In this document: positions 16,746-24,921 of the stretch, piece after piece
Layout: every line of letters begins with the position of its first letter
How positions within the stretch are numbered: the first letter of the stretch is position 1
Assembly (NCBI GenBank): GCA_039680605.1
Contig: JBDKTA010000033.1
Location: 98,960 to 162,959 of the forward strand
Source: Planctomycetaceae bacterium
Lineage (GTDB): Bacteria > Planctomycetota > Phycisphaerae > SM23-33
DNA length: 64,000 bases
Direction of reading: 5' to 3'
The notes under the pieces: generated by a model
What the model saw: the letters and a program-made list of their open reading frames with translations, nothing else
Database searches by the model: none
Told to the model about the DNA's origin: nothing
Position numbers and translations under genes: made by a program

Positions 16746-16766
16746 AGTCATCCAGAGGAAACGCTA

Positions 16767-18140
16767 ATGGGCAAGTACAACCCAGCCAAATACGCTCTTG
16801 ATCTGAAGCAGGTGCCGAAGATTGTCACGGCGCAGGTGCCGGGGCCGCGGTCGCGGGAAATGCATTCGCGGTGTACGAAGCATTTCAAGGGGCTCAGTGA
16901 GCAGGTGAAGTTGTTTCCGGTGGCGTTTGAATCCGGGAGCGGGTGCGAGTTGGTGGATGTCGATGGGAATCGGTACATCGATTTCTCGTCGGGGATTTAT
17001 GTGGCGACCTTGGGGCACTGTCATCCCAAGATCACGGCTGCGGTTGCGAAGTATGCGGGGATGCTGATGAATGCCCATGACTTCACCACTGAGATCAAGA
17101 CCCGGCTGGTGGAGAAGATGGCGGCTGTTTTGCCGGGGGATTTGAAGGGGTTTCAGTTTTACGACTGCGGGACGGCGGCTGTCGAGGCGGGGCTGCGGAT
17201 CTGCCGGGCGGCGACGAAAAAACACGAGATGATCTCGTGCTTCTACGACTTTCACGGCAAGACGTACGGCGCGGTGTCGCTGGCGCATATCCGCTCGAGC
17301 GTGTACGGGCCCACGCGGGCGCCGGGGTTCCACATGGTCCCGCGGCCGGACCCGTACCGCCCGCACTGGACGAAGGGCGACGGCACGATCGACACCGACC
17401 GCTACATCGCCTTCTACGAGGAATACCTCGACCGCGGGACGTGCGGGCAGGCGGCGGCGTTTGTCATCGAGCCGATCCAGGGCTGGGGCGGCTCGGTCAT
17501 GCCGCCGGACGATTTCCTGCCCAAGCTGCGGGCATTCTGCGACCGCCACAAGCTGATGCTGATGGCCGACGAGGTGCTGACAAGCTGGGCCCGCACGGGC
17601 AAGTGGCTCTGCTGCGAGCATTGGGGCGTCGTGCCCGACGTCGTCACCCTGGGCAAGGGATTCGGCAACGGATTCCCCGTCACGGCCGTGGCGGTGCGCG
17701 AGCCGTTCATGGAGACCTTCGAGGCGATCTCGGCATCGAGCAGCTACGGCGGCAACCCGATGGCGTGCGCGGCTGCACTGGCGTCTATCGAGGTGATCGA
17801 AGAGGAAGACCTGCTTGCCCGAGCGGCGTCGCTGGAGGCGCTGTTTGCCGCGCGCATGAAGGCGTGGAAGGACAAGTTCGCCATCGTGGGCGACGTTCGC
17901 GTCAAGGGCTGCCTGATGGGCGTCGAGCTGGTCAAGGACCGCACGACCAAGGAACCCTTCCCCGAGGCCGGCAAGCTCGTATATCAGTGGGCATTCGCCA
18001 AGGGGCTGGCGTGGATCCCGGCTGGGCACATCCTTCGCATGAGTCCACCGGTGGTCATGCCCGACGACGTGGCCCACAAGGCGATGGACCTGATCGAGGA
18101 ATCGATCGGCGAAGTCCAGAAGCAACTGGGCTACGCGTAG
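16767..18140 (+). CDS. Class III PLP-dependent aminotransferase (GABA/acetylornithine-type)
   Basis: 457 residues, typical family length. Motifs seen: DVDGNRYIDFSSGIYV, GHCHPKI, YDCGTAAVEAGLRICR, FHGKTYGAVS, the Asp of LMADEVLTSWARTGKW that pairs with the PLP ring, and the Schiff-base Lys in VTLGKGFGNGFPV. It transfers amino groups between an amine or amino acid and an oxo-acid; the omega-amino specificity is typical but the exact substrate is unknown. The codon use at the 5' end (positions 16767-17200) is less GC-rich at third positions than the rest. The TAG stop lies in a palindromic repeat, and the ceramidase-like gene starts 32 bases later. Confidence 0.9.
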   Translation: MGKYNPAKYALDLKQVPKIVTAQVPGPRSREMHSRCTKHFKGLSEQVKLFPVAFESGSGCELVDVDGNRYIDFSSGIYVATLGHCHPKITAAVAKYAGMLMNAHDFTTEIKTRLVEKMAAVLPGDLKGFQFYDCGTAAVEAGLRICRAATKKHEMISCFYDFHGKTYGAVSLAHIRSSVYGPTRAPGFHMVPRPDPYRPHWTKGDGTIDTDRYIAFYEEYLDRGTCGQAAAFVIEPIQGWGGSVMPPDDFLPKLRAFCDRHKLMLMADEVLTSWARTGKWLCCEHWGVVPDVVTLGKGFGNGFPVTAVAVREPFMETFEAISASSSYGGNPMACAAALASIEVIEEEDLLARAASLEALFAARMKAWKDKFAIVGDVRVKGCLMGVELVKDRTTKEPFPEAGKLVYQWAFAKGLAWIPAGHILRMSPPVVMPDDVAHKAMDLIEESIGEVQKQLGYA

Positions 18141-18164
18141 CATGGGCGTCCCGCCCGTGCTACG
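18138..18164. repeat. GGGCGTC palindrome supplying a stop codon
   Basis: TAGCATGGGCGTCCCGCCCGTGCTACG: the first three bases are the stop of the aminotransferase gene. Same family as 7984-8063. Confidence 0.85.
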
Positions 18165-18172
18165 GACGAACA

Positions 18173-19588
18173 ATGTTTAAGGCAGGCACAGGTCGCTGTG
18201 ATGTATCCCCGCACGAGGCGATGTTCCTCGTGGGGTATCCGCATGCGCCGCGCATCTCGACCGGCATTGCAGATCCACTCTATGCCACGGCGCTGTGCCT
18301 CGACGACGGCCGCACCGCGATCATCAGCGTTGCGGTGGACGTGCTGTATGTGACGGCCGAACTTACAGCCGCGTGCCGGCGGCGCATCGAAGACGCAACA
18401 GGCGTTGGCGGCAGCAATGTGCTGATCAGCGCCACGCACACTCATTCAGGGCCGGTAACGTGCGAGGTGCTGGCGTGGCGCGACGATCCCGTCGTGCCGC
18501 CGCCGGATGAGCGGTACCTGGCGCTACTGGTGGACGGCATCGTCGCTGCCGCGTGCGAAGCCTGGCGGACGCGCGCGGCGGCCGAGCTGGCGGTCGCGGC
18601 GGCACAGATCGAAGGCGTCGGCTGTAACCGCCTGTCGCCCGAGGGTCCGCGTGATCCGCAGGCAGGTCTGATCGTCGTCCGCGGTCAGGACCGGCGGGGG
18701 ATCATCGCCGTTCAGATGTTCTACTCGATGCACCCGACGGTGCTGCACGAGGACTCGACGCTGGTTTCGGCGGACTTCCCCGGCTACGCGCGGCAGCATA
18801 TCGAACAGCGTTGTGGTGGGCGGGTGATCTATCACACCGGCCCGTGCGGTGATCAGAGCCCGCGGTATCACGTGAAAGAGCAGATACTCGCCGAGGCGCG
18901 CCGCCTGGGCGGCCTCCTCGGCACTCAGATGTGCGCGGCCATCGATGCCCTGTGCGGCGCAGCTTGTTCATGCTCTGACACAGGCTGGAAAGCCTGTGCC
19001 ACTGGCTTCCGCAGCGATATCACGCTTGCGGCCGCCACCGGCGCGGCGCAGCTCCCCTGCCGCACCTTTCCCCAGCCGGGCGAAGCGGCCGCTCATCTTC
19101 GCGCTGCGCGTGAGCATTACCAGCGCCTCGCGCATGACAACGCCGCGCACGGCGCGCTGCGCACGGCCGAGTGCCAGGTCTTCGGGGCCGAAGAACTGGT
19201 CGCGCTGGCCAAGGCTCAGGCCGACGGAACGCTGGCGGCCGTGCAGCGCGAGCACGCACAGGCGCCGGTGCAGGTCTTGCGGATTGGCGAGGCGTATATC
19301 GCAGCGCTGCCCGGCGAGTGCTTCGTCGAGTATGGGTTGGAGATCAAGCGCGGCGGTGGCACAGCCTTTCCAGGCTGTGAGGGACCACAGGCTGGAAAGC
19401 CTGTGCCACGGGTCTTCGTCGCGAGCCTGGCCAACGGCCATCTGCAGGGCTACATCACCACGCCCGGGGCGCGCGGCTATGAAGCCGATCTGAGCCTCTT
19501 CGAACCCTCGGCAGGCGGACTGCTGGTCGAGACGGCGCTGGACCTGATCGCCCACTTGGAGAAGGCTCGCGATGATTCTGGCGATTGA
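18173..19588 (+). CDS. Neutral/alkaline ceramidase-like hydrolase with in-frame palindromic repeats
   Basis: 471 residues from the ATG at 18173 (poor ribosome site). The N-terminus MFKAGTGRCDVSPHEAM, then GYPHAP, SVDVLYVT-type strands, SATHTHSGP (metal-binding His pair) and YSMHPTVL plus GPCGDQSPRY match the N-terminal domain of neutral/non-lysosomal ceramidase-like proteins common in Planctomycetes, which hydrolyse amides or esters. No signal peptide is visible, so it may be cytoplasmic. Palindromic repeat DNA is translated inside it: DTGWKACATG (around 18975-19005) and GGTAFPGCEGPQAGKPVPR (around 19356-19409). It overlaps the FGGY kinase by 17 bases. Confidence 0.8.
   Translation: MFKAGTGRCDVSPHEAMFLVGYPHAPRISTGIADPLYATALCLDDGRTAIISVAVDVLYVTAELTAACRRRIEDATGVGGSNVLISATHTHSGPVTCEVLAWRDDPVVPPPDERYLALLVDGIVAAACEAWRTRAAAELAVAAAQIEGVGCNRLSPEGPRDPQAGLIVVRGQDRRGIIAVQMFYSMHPTVLHEDSTLVSADFPGYARQHIEQRCGGRVIYHTGPCGDQSPRYHVKEQILAEARRLGGLLGTQMCAAIDALCGAACSCSDTGWKACATGFRSDITLAAATGAAQLPCRTFPQPGEAAAHLRAAREHYQRLAHDNAAHGALRTAECQVFGAEELVALAKAQADGTLAAVQREHAQAPVQVLRIGEAYIAALPGECFVEYGLEIKRGGGTAFPGCEGPQAGKPVPRVFVASLANGHLQGYITTPGARGYEADLSLFEPSAGGLLVETALDLIAHLEKARDDSGD
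18976..19004. repeat. Intragenic ACAGGCT-GGAA-AGCCTGT palindrome
   Basis: A hairpin core at 18980-18997 within the ceramidase-like coding sequence. The flanks GACAC and GCCAC extend the unit. It is translated as TGWKACATG. The same unit appears as an inverted pair at 19356-19409. Confidence 0.85.
19356..19409. repeat. Intragenic inverted pair of the ACAGGCT palindrome
   Basis: 54 bases (18 codons) that are nearly self-complementary: GTGGCACAGCC... to ...GGCTGTGCCAC-like arms, containing two inverted copies of the 18976-19004 unit. The length keeps the reading frame open in the ceramidase-like gene. Confidence 0.87.
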
Positions 19589-20984
19589 TCTTGGCACAAC
19601 GAATTTCAAGGCCGCCGTCTTTGACGAGGCCCTGGCGCGCCTGGGAGAAGCCTCCGCCGCGGCGCCGTACATCACCAATGACGCCATGCGCGTCGAGATG
19701 GACGCCGGCGAAGTCTGGGCGACGTTGGTGGAATTGATCGCCCAGACGTGCAAGCTGGCAGGGACACACACGACAAATATCCAGAGCGTGGCCATCACCA
19801 GCCAGGCGCAGAGCTTCACGATTATGGACGACCACGGGCGAGCGCGCACGGCCGTGATCAGTTGGCTCGACAAGCGCGGCGCTGCCGGCCCGGAGGGCCT
19901 GAGCGAGGCGTTATCGCGCGGCTGGCACGAACACTGCAGCTTTCCGGCATTGACCGCTCAGATGCAACTGGCGCACTTGATGCGGCTGCGGGCCCAAGCG
20001 CCGCGCGTGCTGGAGGAGCCGGGGCGGGTCGTTCCGCTGCCGGCGCTGATCTTCGAGCGCCTCGGCGGCGTCAGTCTCTGCGATGACAATCTGGCGGCCA
20101 TGAGCGGCATGTACTCGCTGTGGGCGGGCGCCTGGCGGGAGGAGGCCCTGGCGGCGTGCGGGCTGAAACCGCAGCAGATGCCCAGGCTGGTGTCCGTGGG
20201 CTCGGGGGTTCCGGTGGCGGAGCTGAACCCTTCGCTGCCGCTGGGCGCGGGCGCGCGGCTGGTCAGCGCGGGCAACGACCAGACCGCCGGCGCGCTGGGC
20301 AACGGCTGCCGCGGCGGCGAAGTGGTGGTGACGCTGGGCACGGCGCTGGTGGCGTACCGGTTCGCGGGGCAACACCGCGGCCCGTACAGCCCCGGCGGGT
20401 GCTGGGGACCCTACCCGGGCGGCGGGTACTACGAATTGGCTTTCCGCGACGAGGGGTGCCTGGCGCTGGACTGGGCCGCCGAAACGCTCATGCCCGGTTC
20501 GCTCGCTGCGACGCTGATCGAAGCGGCCGCGCGCGGACAGACCGCCGTCACCGTCGAGAGCGGGTTCTTCGTGCCCGGGCGCATGCGAACGTCGCAGGCA
20601 TGGACGGGCGACCTGCCCACGCCGGACCTGAAAGCCTACGCCGTGCTCGAAGGCCTGGCCATGAGCCTCCGCCAGCTCGTGCGCGACGAGTTGACCTGTT
20701 CATCCGGCACGGTCGTGCGCGCCATCGGCGGCGGCAGCCGCAGCGCCGTGTGGCTGCAGATTATCGCCGACGTGCTGGACTGCCCCGTGCATCGCGGCAG
20801 CGGCGACAGCCTGCTCGGCGCGGCGTTGATGGCCGCCGGTCGCTCGGCCGACGTTAGCGGCGGGGAGGTCTTTCACCCGCGCCTGGCCAAGCGCTCGCTG
20901 CTGGATGAACGATTCGATCGGTGGCGGAAGGCGACCGATATATTGGGCACCGAAACAACCGCGCGGAGCAAGCTCCGCCGCTAA
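19572..20984 (+). CDS. FGGY family carbohydrate kinase (xylulokinase-like)
   Basis: 470 residues. The phosphate-1 motif ILAIDLGTTNFKAAVFD opens the protein. Central features are the SVAITSQAQSF segment, SWLDKRG, AGNDQTAGALGNGC with the catalytic Asp, and the late FGGY-type ATP-side motif RAIGGGSRSAVWLQIIADVLD followed by GDSLLGAALMAA. It should phosphorylate a sugar or polyol with ATP in the cytosol. The start overlaps the ceramidase-like stop by 17 bases, implying one mRNA with it and the aminotransferase. The last codons (ARSKLRR and the TAA) are contributed by a GGAGCAAGCTCCGCC palindrome of the family at 50137-50200. Confidence 0.88.
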   Translation: MILAIDLGTTNFKAAVFDEALARLGEASAAAPYITNDAMRVEMDAGEVWATLVELIAQTCKLAGTHTTNIQSVAITSQAQSFTIMDDHGRARTAVISWLDKRGAAGPEGLSEALSRGWHEHCSFPALTAQMQLAHLMRLRAQAPRVLEEPGRVVPLPALIFERLGGVSLCDDNLAAMSGMYSLWAGAWREEALAACGLKPQQMPRLVSVGSGVPVAELNPSLPLGAGARLVSAGNDQTAGALGNGCRGGEVVVTLGTALVAYRFAGQHRGPYSPGGCWGPYPGGGYYELAFRDEGCLALDWAAETLMPGSLAATLIEAAARGQTAVTVESGFFVPGRMRTSQAWTGDLPTPDLKAYAVLEGLAMSLRQLVRDELTCSSGTVVRAIGGGSRSAVWLQIIADVLDCPVHRGSGDSLLGAALMAAGRSADVSGGEVFHPRLAKRSLLDERFDRWRKATDILGTETTARSKLRR

Positions 20985-20986
20985 CG
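20960..20986. repeat. GAGCAAGCTC palindrome at the kinase stop codon
   Basis: GCGCGGAGCAAGCTCCGCCGCTAAC encodes the last residues and the TAA stop of the FGGY kinase. The inverse form GTTAGCGG...GAGC is found at 50137-50200. Confidence 0.75.
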
Positions 20987-20996
20987 TGGAACCGGA

Positions 20997-21479
20997 CTAA
21001 TACGTCGCAGCCTGCAGGGCGGCCTCGGCGCGCTCCATGGGTTGGCCTTGATCGGCATCTTTGAAATCGCCGCGCAGGGCCTTGAGGGCATAGCGTTCGG
21101 CGTCGATCTCTTTCATGGTCCGCACGCCGGCGCGGCGGAACAGTTCCACCGGCGGGCACCAGCCCTGAACGGCGTGCTGGAGCAGGAATCCGCCGACGGC
21201 CAGCGGCAGCACGGCCAGCCACCTCCGCCTCAGGCTCAGCAGAACCCCCAGCAGCAACACGACCGCCGCATTGGCTTCGAGCGTCCGCTCGATGTCCCAC
21301 TCGCGGTCGATCTGCGACAACCGCCGATCGATGGTCTCGATCTCATGCGAGAGGCTGCGCACGCGGGCGCGGATCTGCTCGCGGATCATCTCGTTGACCT
21401 CCTCGGGCGAATGCTCCTGCACCCGCTCGGCAGTGCCGGCATCTGGTTGGCGTTGGGTGGTGGCGCGTTTGGCAGGCAT
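20997..21479 (-). CDS. Small membrane protein with DUF2892-like region
   Basis: 160 residues from the ATG at 21479, chosen because AAAGGAGGGGACCC lies directly before it; the open frame upstream only shadows ligD. Residues 20-75 are charged and helical, with EEVNEMIREQIRARVRSLSHEIETIDRRLS predicted coiled coil. Residues 82-125 hold two membrane spans, then QGWCPPVELFRRAGVRT, which resembles the DUF2892 (YgaP-type) membrane segment with its GWCP motif. A soluble tail follows. Last gene of the leftward stress/NHEJ run, 32 bases after ligD. Function unknown. Confidence 0.7.
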   Translation of the reverse strand: MPAKRATTQRQPDAGTAERVQEHSPEEVNEMIREQIRARVRSLSHEIETIDRRLSQIDREWDIERTLEANAAVVLLLGVLLSLRRRWLAVLPLAVGGFLLQHAVQGWCPPVELFRRAGVRTMKEIDAERYALKALRGDFKDADQGQPMERAEAALQAATY

Positions 21480-21511
21480 GGGTCCCCTCCTTTGTGAAGT
21501 TCCGGATAATC

Positions 21512-23152
21512 TTATCCGGCCTTGAGCGTCTTGCGTCGGCGACGACGGCGATTCGGCGAGGCCGCCGCGAGGTCTTCGATCCAGAGCCCCGACAGCACCG
21601 AGTACGGCTCCGTCCGCGCGACGTCCACGTGCGTCTGGGCGGCCGCGTCGTCCTTCTTCATCAGCAGCCACTGATCCCTGCCGCCCGCCTTTGCGGACGA
21701 TCGCACCAGCAAAAACACGCCGTGCAGTTTCACCCCGTGCAGGCGCACCTCGACGTGCCCTTTCCGGATCGCCTCGGCCAGGTCGGCCTCGGGATGCTTG
21801 GCGCTGGCAAGCGGTTCGAAGCTGCCGTAGTCCCACACGATGACATAGCCGGCGCCGTACTGCCCCGGCGGGATCTCGCCCTCGAACCGCGCGTACGAGA
21901 GCGGGTGGTCCTCCACGTGCATCGCCAGGCGCTTGTCGGCGGGGTTCATGCTCGGGCCCTTAGGCACCGCCCACGAGGTCAACACGTCGCCGGCCTGCAG
22001 GCGAAAGTCATAGTGCTCGTTCCGGGCGGCGTGCTTCTGCACGACGAAGATCGGCTCAGACGCCGCGGGCTCTGGGACATGCACAACGGAGTTGTGCATG
22101 GCGGCCTTTTGGGGCTGTGAAGGCGTCGGCTCGGGCGTCCGCTCAAAGTGGCGTTTTTGTTCGTAATCGGCGAGGCTCTCTGAATGACGTTTCTTGCCCT
22201 TGGCATCGCGGTTGCTCTGCCATTGCGGCGGCGATTCGAACTCGTCAGTCTTGATCCCCGGCAGGACCTGTCGCAGCGTCAGGGCTTCGGCGAACAGGTC
22301 GCCCTCCTTCTCAAGGCGCTCGATCACGCGCTGCGGACTGAACTGGAGCCGGTCGCTCTTGCCGGCCTTGACGGCCGCTTCCAGTTCCTCCCACGCCACC
22401 GGCGTTGAGACGCGGGGCTCAGGCGTGGCGCGCAGGGAATAGACGCAGACGGTGGTTTTGTGCTCGTCGTTCTGGCTCCAGTCGATGAAGATTTTACCGC
22501 CGCGGTGCTCCTTGCGCATCTTGCTGGTGACGCGCTGGGGGTAGTGTTTTTCCATCAACTGCGCCACGGTTAGGGCGAACTGCTTGGTCTGGTCGAACGT
22601 CACCGGGGTGTTGAGCGGCACGTAGCAGTGCATGCCGTTCTTGCCCGAGACCTTCGCCAAAGCGGTCAGGCCCACGCCATCGAGCACGCGGCGCAGCAGC
22701 AGGCAGACCTCGGCGGCCTCGATCAGCCCCGCCGGCGGGCCGGGGTCGAGGTCGAACGCCACCGCCGTGGGCGTCTGCGGCGACATCCCGCGCGAAAGCA
22801 GCACGTGCAGTTCGAGGGCGGCCAGGTTGGCCACCCAGATCAGGCCCGGCAGGTCGGTGACGCTGCAGTATCGAATGCTCGTGCCGCCGCGGTGCTGAAC
22901 GGGCGCGGTGGTCATCCACTCCGGGCGGTGCGAAGGGCAGCGCTTCTCGTAGAACGCCTCGCCATGTACGCCGTCGGGATACCGCTTAAGCGTCAGCGGC
23001 CGGGCGCGCACGTGCGGCAGCAGCCACGGCGCGACGCGGCGGTAGTAGTCCAGCACGTGGGCCTTGGTCGTGCCGGCGGCGGGGTACAGCACCTTGTCGA
23101 GGTTGCTCAGATCGAGCGGGCGGTCCTGGATGACGACGCGCGTCTTGGCCAT
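21512..23152 (-). CDS. ligD: LigD-type NHEJ polymerase (POL) fused to 3'-phosphoesterase (PE)
   Basis: 546 residues. Residues 1-290 are the archaeo-eukaryotic-primase-type polymerase domain of LigD (LSNLDKVLYPAAGTTKAHVL, LTLKRYPDGVHGEAFYEKRCPSH, VAFDLDPGPPAG with the catalytic acidic pair, SGKNGMHCYVPL). Residues about 375-530 are the PE domain (FVVQKHAARNEHYDFRLQ, LTSWAVPKGPSM, HVEDHPLSYARFEG, GQYGAGYVIVWDYG). The ligase domain is absent and encoded separately two genes upstream. The Ku gene stop overlaps this ATG by one base (TGATG). A palindromic repeat (22079-22099) lies in the POL-PE linker and is translated as MHNSVVH. Confidence 0.93.
   Translation of the reverse strand: MAKTRVVIQDRPLDLSNLDKVLYPAAGTTKAHVLDYYRRVAPWLLPHVRARPLTLKRYPDGVHGEAFYEKRCPSHRPEWMTTAPVQHRGGTSIRYCSVTDLPGLIWVANLAALELHVLLSRGMSPQTPTAVAFDLDPGPPAGLIEAAEVCLLLRRVLDGVGLTALAKVSGKNGMHCYVPLNTPVTFDQTKQFALTVAQLMEKHYPQRVTSKMRKEHRGGKIFIDWSQNDEHKTTVCVYSLRATPEPRVSTPVAWEELEAAVKAGKSDRLQFSPQRVIERLEKEGDLFAEALTLRQVLPGIKTDEFESPPQWQSNRDAKGKKRHSESLADYEQKRHFERTPEPTPSQPQKAAMHNSVVHVPEPAASEPIFVVQKHAARNEHYDFRLQAGDVLTSWAVPKGPSMNPADKRLAMHVEDHPLSYARFEGEIPPGQYGAGYVIVWDYGSFEPLASAKHPEADLAEAIRKGHVEVRLHGVKLHGVFLLVRSSAKAGGRDQWLLMKKDDAAAQTHVDVARTEPYSVLSGLWIEDLAAASPNRRRRRRKTLKAG
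22078..22100. repeat. GCACAAC-GGA-GTTGTGC palindrome inside ligD
   Basis: ATGCACAAC GGA GTTGTGCAT, a 9-bp perfect stem in the linker between the polymerase and phosphoesterase domains. Same family as 8093-8111 and 39061-39079. Confidence 0.87.
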
Positions 23153-23958
23153 CACGATGATTCCTTTGCCCGCGCCAGGCTCTCTTCAAGCGCGGCCACC
23201 AGGTCCACTTCCTCCCGCTTGGCCTTGCCCTCTTCCTGCGGCTCTTCGTCGGCAGCGTGGGGAACCTCGACCAGGGCGTGCTGTTTCTTCTTGCGGGCGA
23301 TGAGCGCATCGATCCGCTCCTGGTATTCATCGCTCAGCGATTCGGGCTTGAAGTGACCGGCCGCCTTGCCGATGGCGGTCCGCATCGCCTTGACGTCCGA
23401 TGCCTTGGCCGAGGCGGCCTGAACGATCTCATCGCTGGAGCGCAACTGTTCGCTGTAGCGCAGGGTGATCAGGCACAGGGCGCCGTCGATGCTCTCGATG
23501 GCGGCCAGGTACTGCTGGGCGTGCATGACGAACTGCCCGATGCCAGACTTGCGGAGGCGAGCCAGCGTCTCGACCAGGAGCTGATACGGCTTGTCGGCCC
23601 CGGTGGGCACCAGATAGTACGGCCGGTCGTACAGCGCCGGGTCGATCTGGTCGACGTCGACGAACTCGGCGATCTCGATGGTCTTGCTGCGTTTGGGCGA
23701 GATGGCCTCGATCTCGCTGTCGTGGACGATGATGTACTTTTCGGGCTCGACCTCGTAGCCGCGCAGGATGTGCTCGGGATGCACAAACGTCTTGTGCTGT
23801 GGGCAGAACATCCGCCGCGCCAGGCGCGAGTGGTCGCTGCGGTGGAGCAGGTGAAACGCGCTGCGCGACGAATGCGCAGCCGGAACCAGCGCCACCGGAA
23901 CGGCGACCAGGCCGAAGGTCACACTGCCCGACCACAACGCGTGACGGTTTGCGGGCAT
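23152..23958 (-). CDS. ku: Ku-family NHEJ DNA end-binding protein (first copy)
   Basis: 268 residues. The start at 23958 has GAAAGGAAATAGCC upstream; the longer open frame is a ligase shadow. Ku core motifs: HALWSGSVTFGLVAVPVALVPA, FHLLHRSDHSRL, LRGYEVEPEKYIIV, EIAEFVDVDQIDPALYDRPYYL and YSEQLRSSDEIVQA. Bacterial Ku forms a homodimer ring on broken DNA ends and recruits LigD. The C-terminus is mixed acidic/basic with a RKKKQH patch. It sits between the separate ligase gene (stop two bases before its start) and the POL-PE gene (one-base overlap). A second Ku lies at 24922-25746. Confidence 0.94.
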   Translation of the reverse strand: MPANRHALWSGSVTFGLVAVPVALVPAAHSSRSAFHLLHRSDHSRLARRMFCPQHKTFVHPEHILRGYEVEPEKYIIVHDSEIEAISPKRSKTIEIAEFVDVDQIDPALYDRPYYLVPTGADKPYQLLVETLARLRKSGIGQFVMHAQQYLAAIESIDGALCLITLRYSEQLRSSDEIVQAASAKASDVKAMRTAIGKAAGHFKPESLSDEYQERIDALIARKKKQHALVEVPHAADEEPQEEGKAKREEVDLVAALEESLARAKESS

Positions 23959-23960
23959 GG

Positions 23961-24920
23961 CTATTTCCTTTCCTCCAGAACGACCTCCTTGGGGTCCTTG
24001 TCGTCGCGCAGGCCCAGAAACGAGGCCTGCTGCAGTCGCTGCCCGGCCGGCCAGCGGCGATAGTCGATCTCGGCGACCAGGCGCGGGGCCAGGAAGACCG
24101 CCGGCGCCGGTCCGCGGTCGATGGGGTCTGCGAAGGGGGTTTTCTTTCGCTGCAGCTTGGCGAACAGCGCCGTCAGGTCGCGGTGAAGGCGGGCGTCGAA
24201 GCCCGTGCCGACGCGCCCGGCGAAGCGCAGGCGCCCGCGCTGGTCGTGGTAGCCCACCAGCAGCGAGCCGATCTGCGCACCCTGTCGGGCCCGGGGCTCC
24301 CACCCGCCGATGACAAACTCCTGGCGGTGTACGATCTTGATCTTGACCCAGTCGCCGCCGCGCTGGCCGGGGCGGTACGGCGACTGCGGTCGCTTGGCCA
24401 CCAGCCCCTCGAGCCCCCACTGGCGGGCGCCGGCGAGCATCTCGGGCCCGCGTCCTTCGTGGCTGGGCGGGACGCGCCAGCGTTGCTGCGTGAGCGTCAC
24501 CGCGGCCAATTCCCGTCGTCGCATCCGGTAGGGTTCGTCCATCAGCGAGCGGCCGTCGCGCCAGAGAATGTCGAACAGGAAGTACATCACCGGCGCCGCC
24601 TCGGCCCCCTGCTGCACGCGGCGGCCAGTCAGGTGCATGCGATATTGAAGCCGGTGAAAGCTGGGGCGCCCCTGCTCGTCGGGGGCGATGATTTCGCCGT
24701 CGAAGATGGCGCTGCGGCAGCCTATCTCGTCGGCCCGCGGCACCAGTTCCGGATAGCGGGCGGTGATGTCGTTGAGGTTGCGGCTTTGCAGCGTCATGCG
24801 ACCGCCGCTCCAATACGCCAGCGCCCGCACACCGTCCCACTTGTACTCGAAGGCCCATGACTGAGGGTCGGGCGGCATGGCGCCGCCGACAGCCAGCATC
24901 GGGCGCAGATGCGTCGGCAT
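23961..24920 (-). CDS. Stand-alone ATP-dependent DNA ligase (LigD ligase-domain type)
   Basis: 319 residues from the ATG at 24920; an in-frame GTG at 24938 would overlap the upstream Ku gene. All nucleotidyltransferase motifs are present: motif I FEYKWDGVRA with the AMP-accepting Lys, SRNLNDIT, motif III IFDGEIIA, motif IV GLEGLVAKR and motif V WVKIKI. An OB-fold follows (FVIGGWEPRARQG, FAGRVGTGFD). This corresponds to the LIG domain of LigD, here as a separate protein. It seals ends held by Ku after POL/PE processing. TGACATG links it to the upstream Ku gene, indicating translational coupling. Confidence 0.93.
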   Translation of the reverse strand: MPTHLRPMLAVGGAMPPDPQSWAFEYKWDGVRALAYWSGGRMTLQSRNLNDITARYPELVPRADEIGCRSAIFDGEIIAPDEQGRPSFHRLQYRMHLTGRRVQQGAEAAPVMYFLFDILWRDGRSLMDEPYRMRRRELAAVTLTQQRWRVPPSHEGRGPEMLAGARQWGLEGLVAKRPQSPYRPGQRGGDWVKIKIVHRQEFVIGGWEPRARQGAQIGSLLVGYHDQRGRLRFAGRVGTGFDARLHRDLTALFAKLQRKKTPFADPIDRGPAPAVFLAPRLVAEIDYRRWPAGQRLQQASFLGLRDDKDPKEVVLEERK

Positions 24921-24921
24921 G

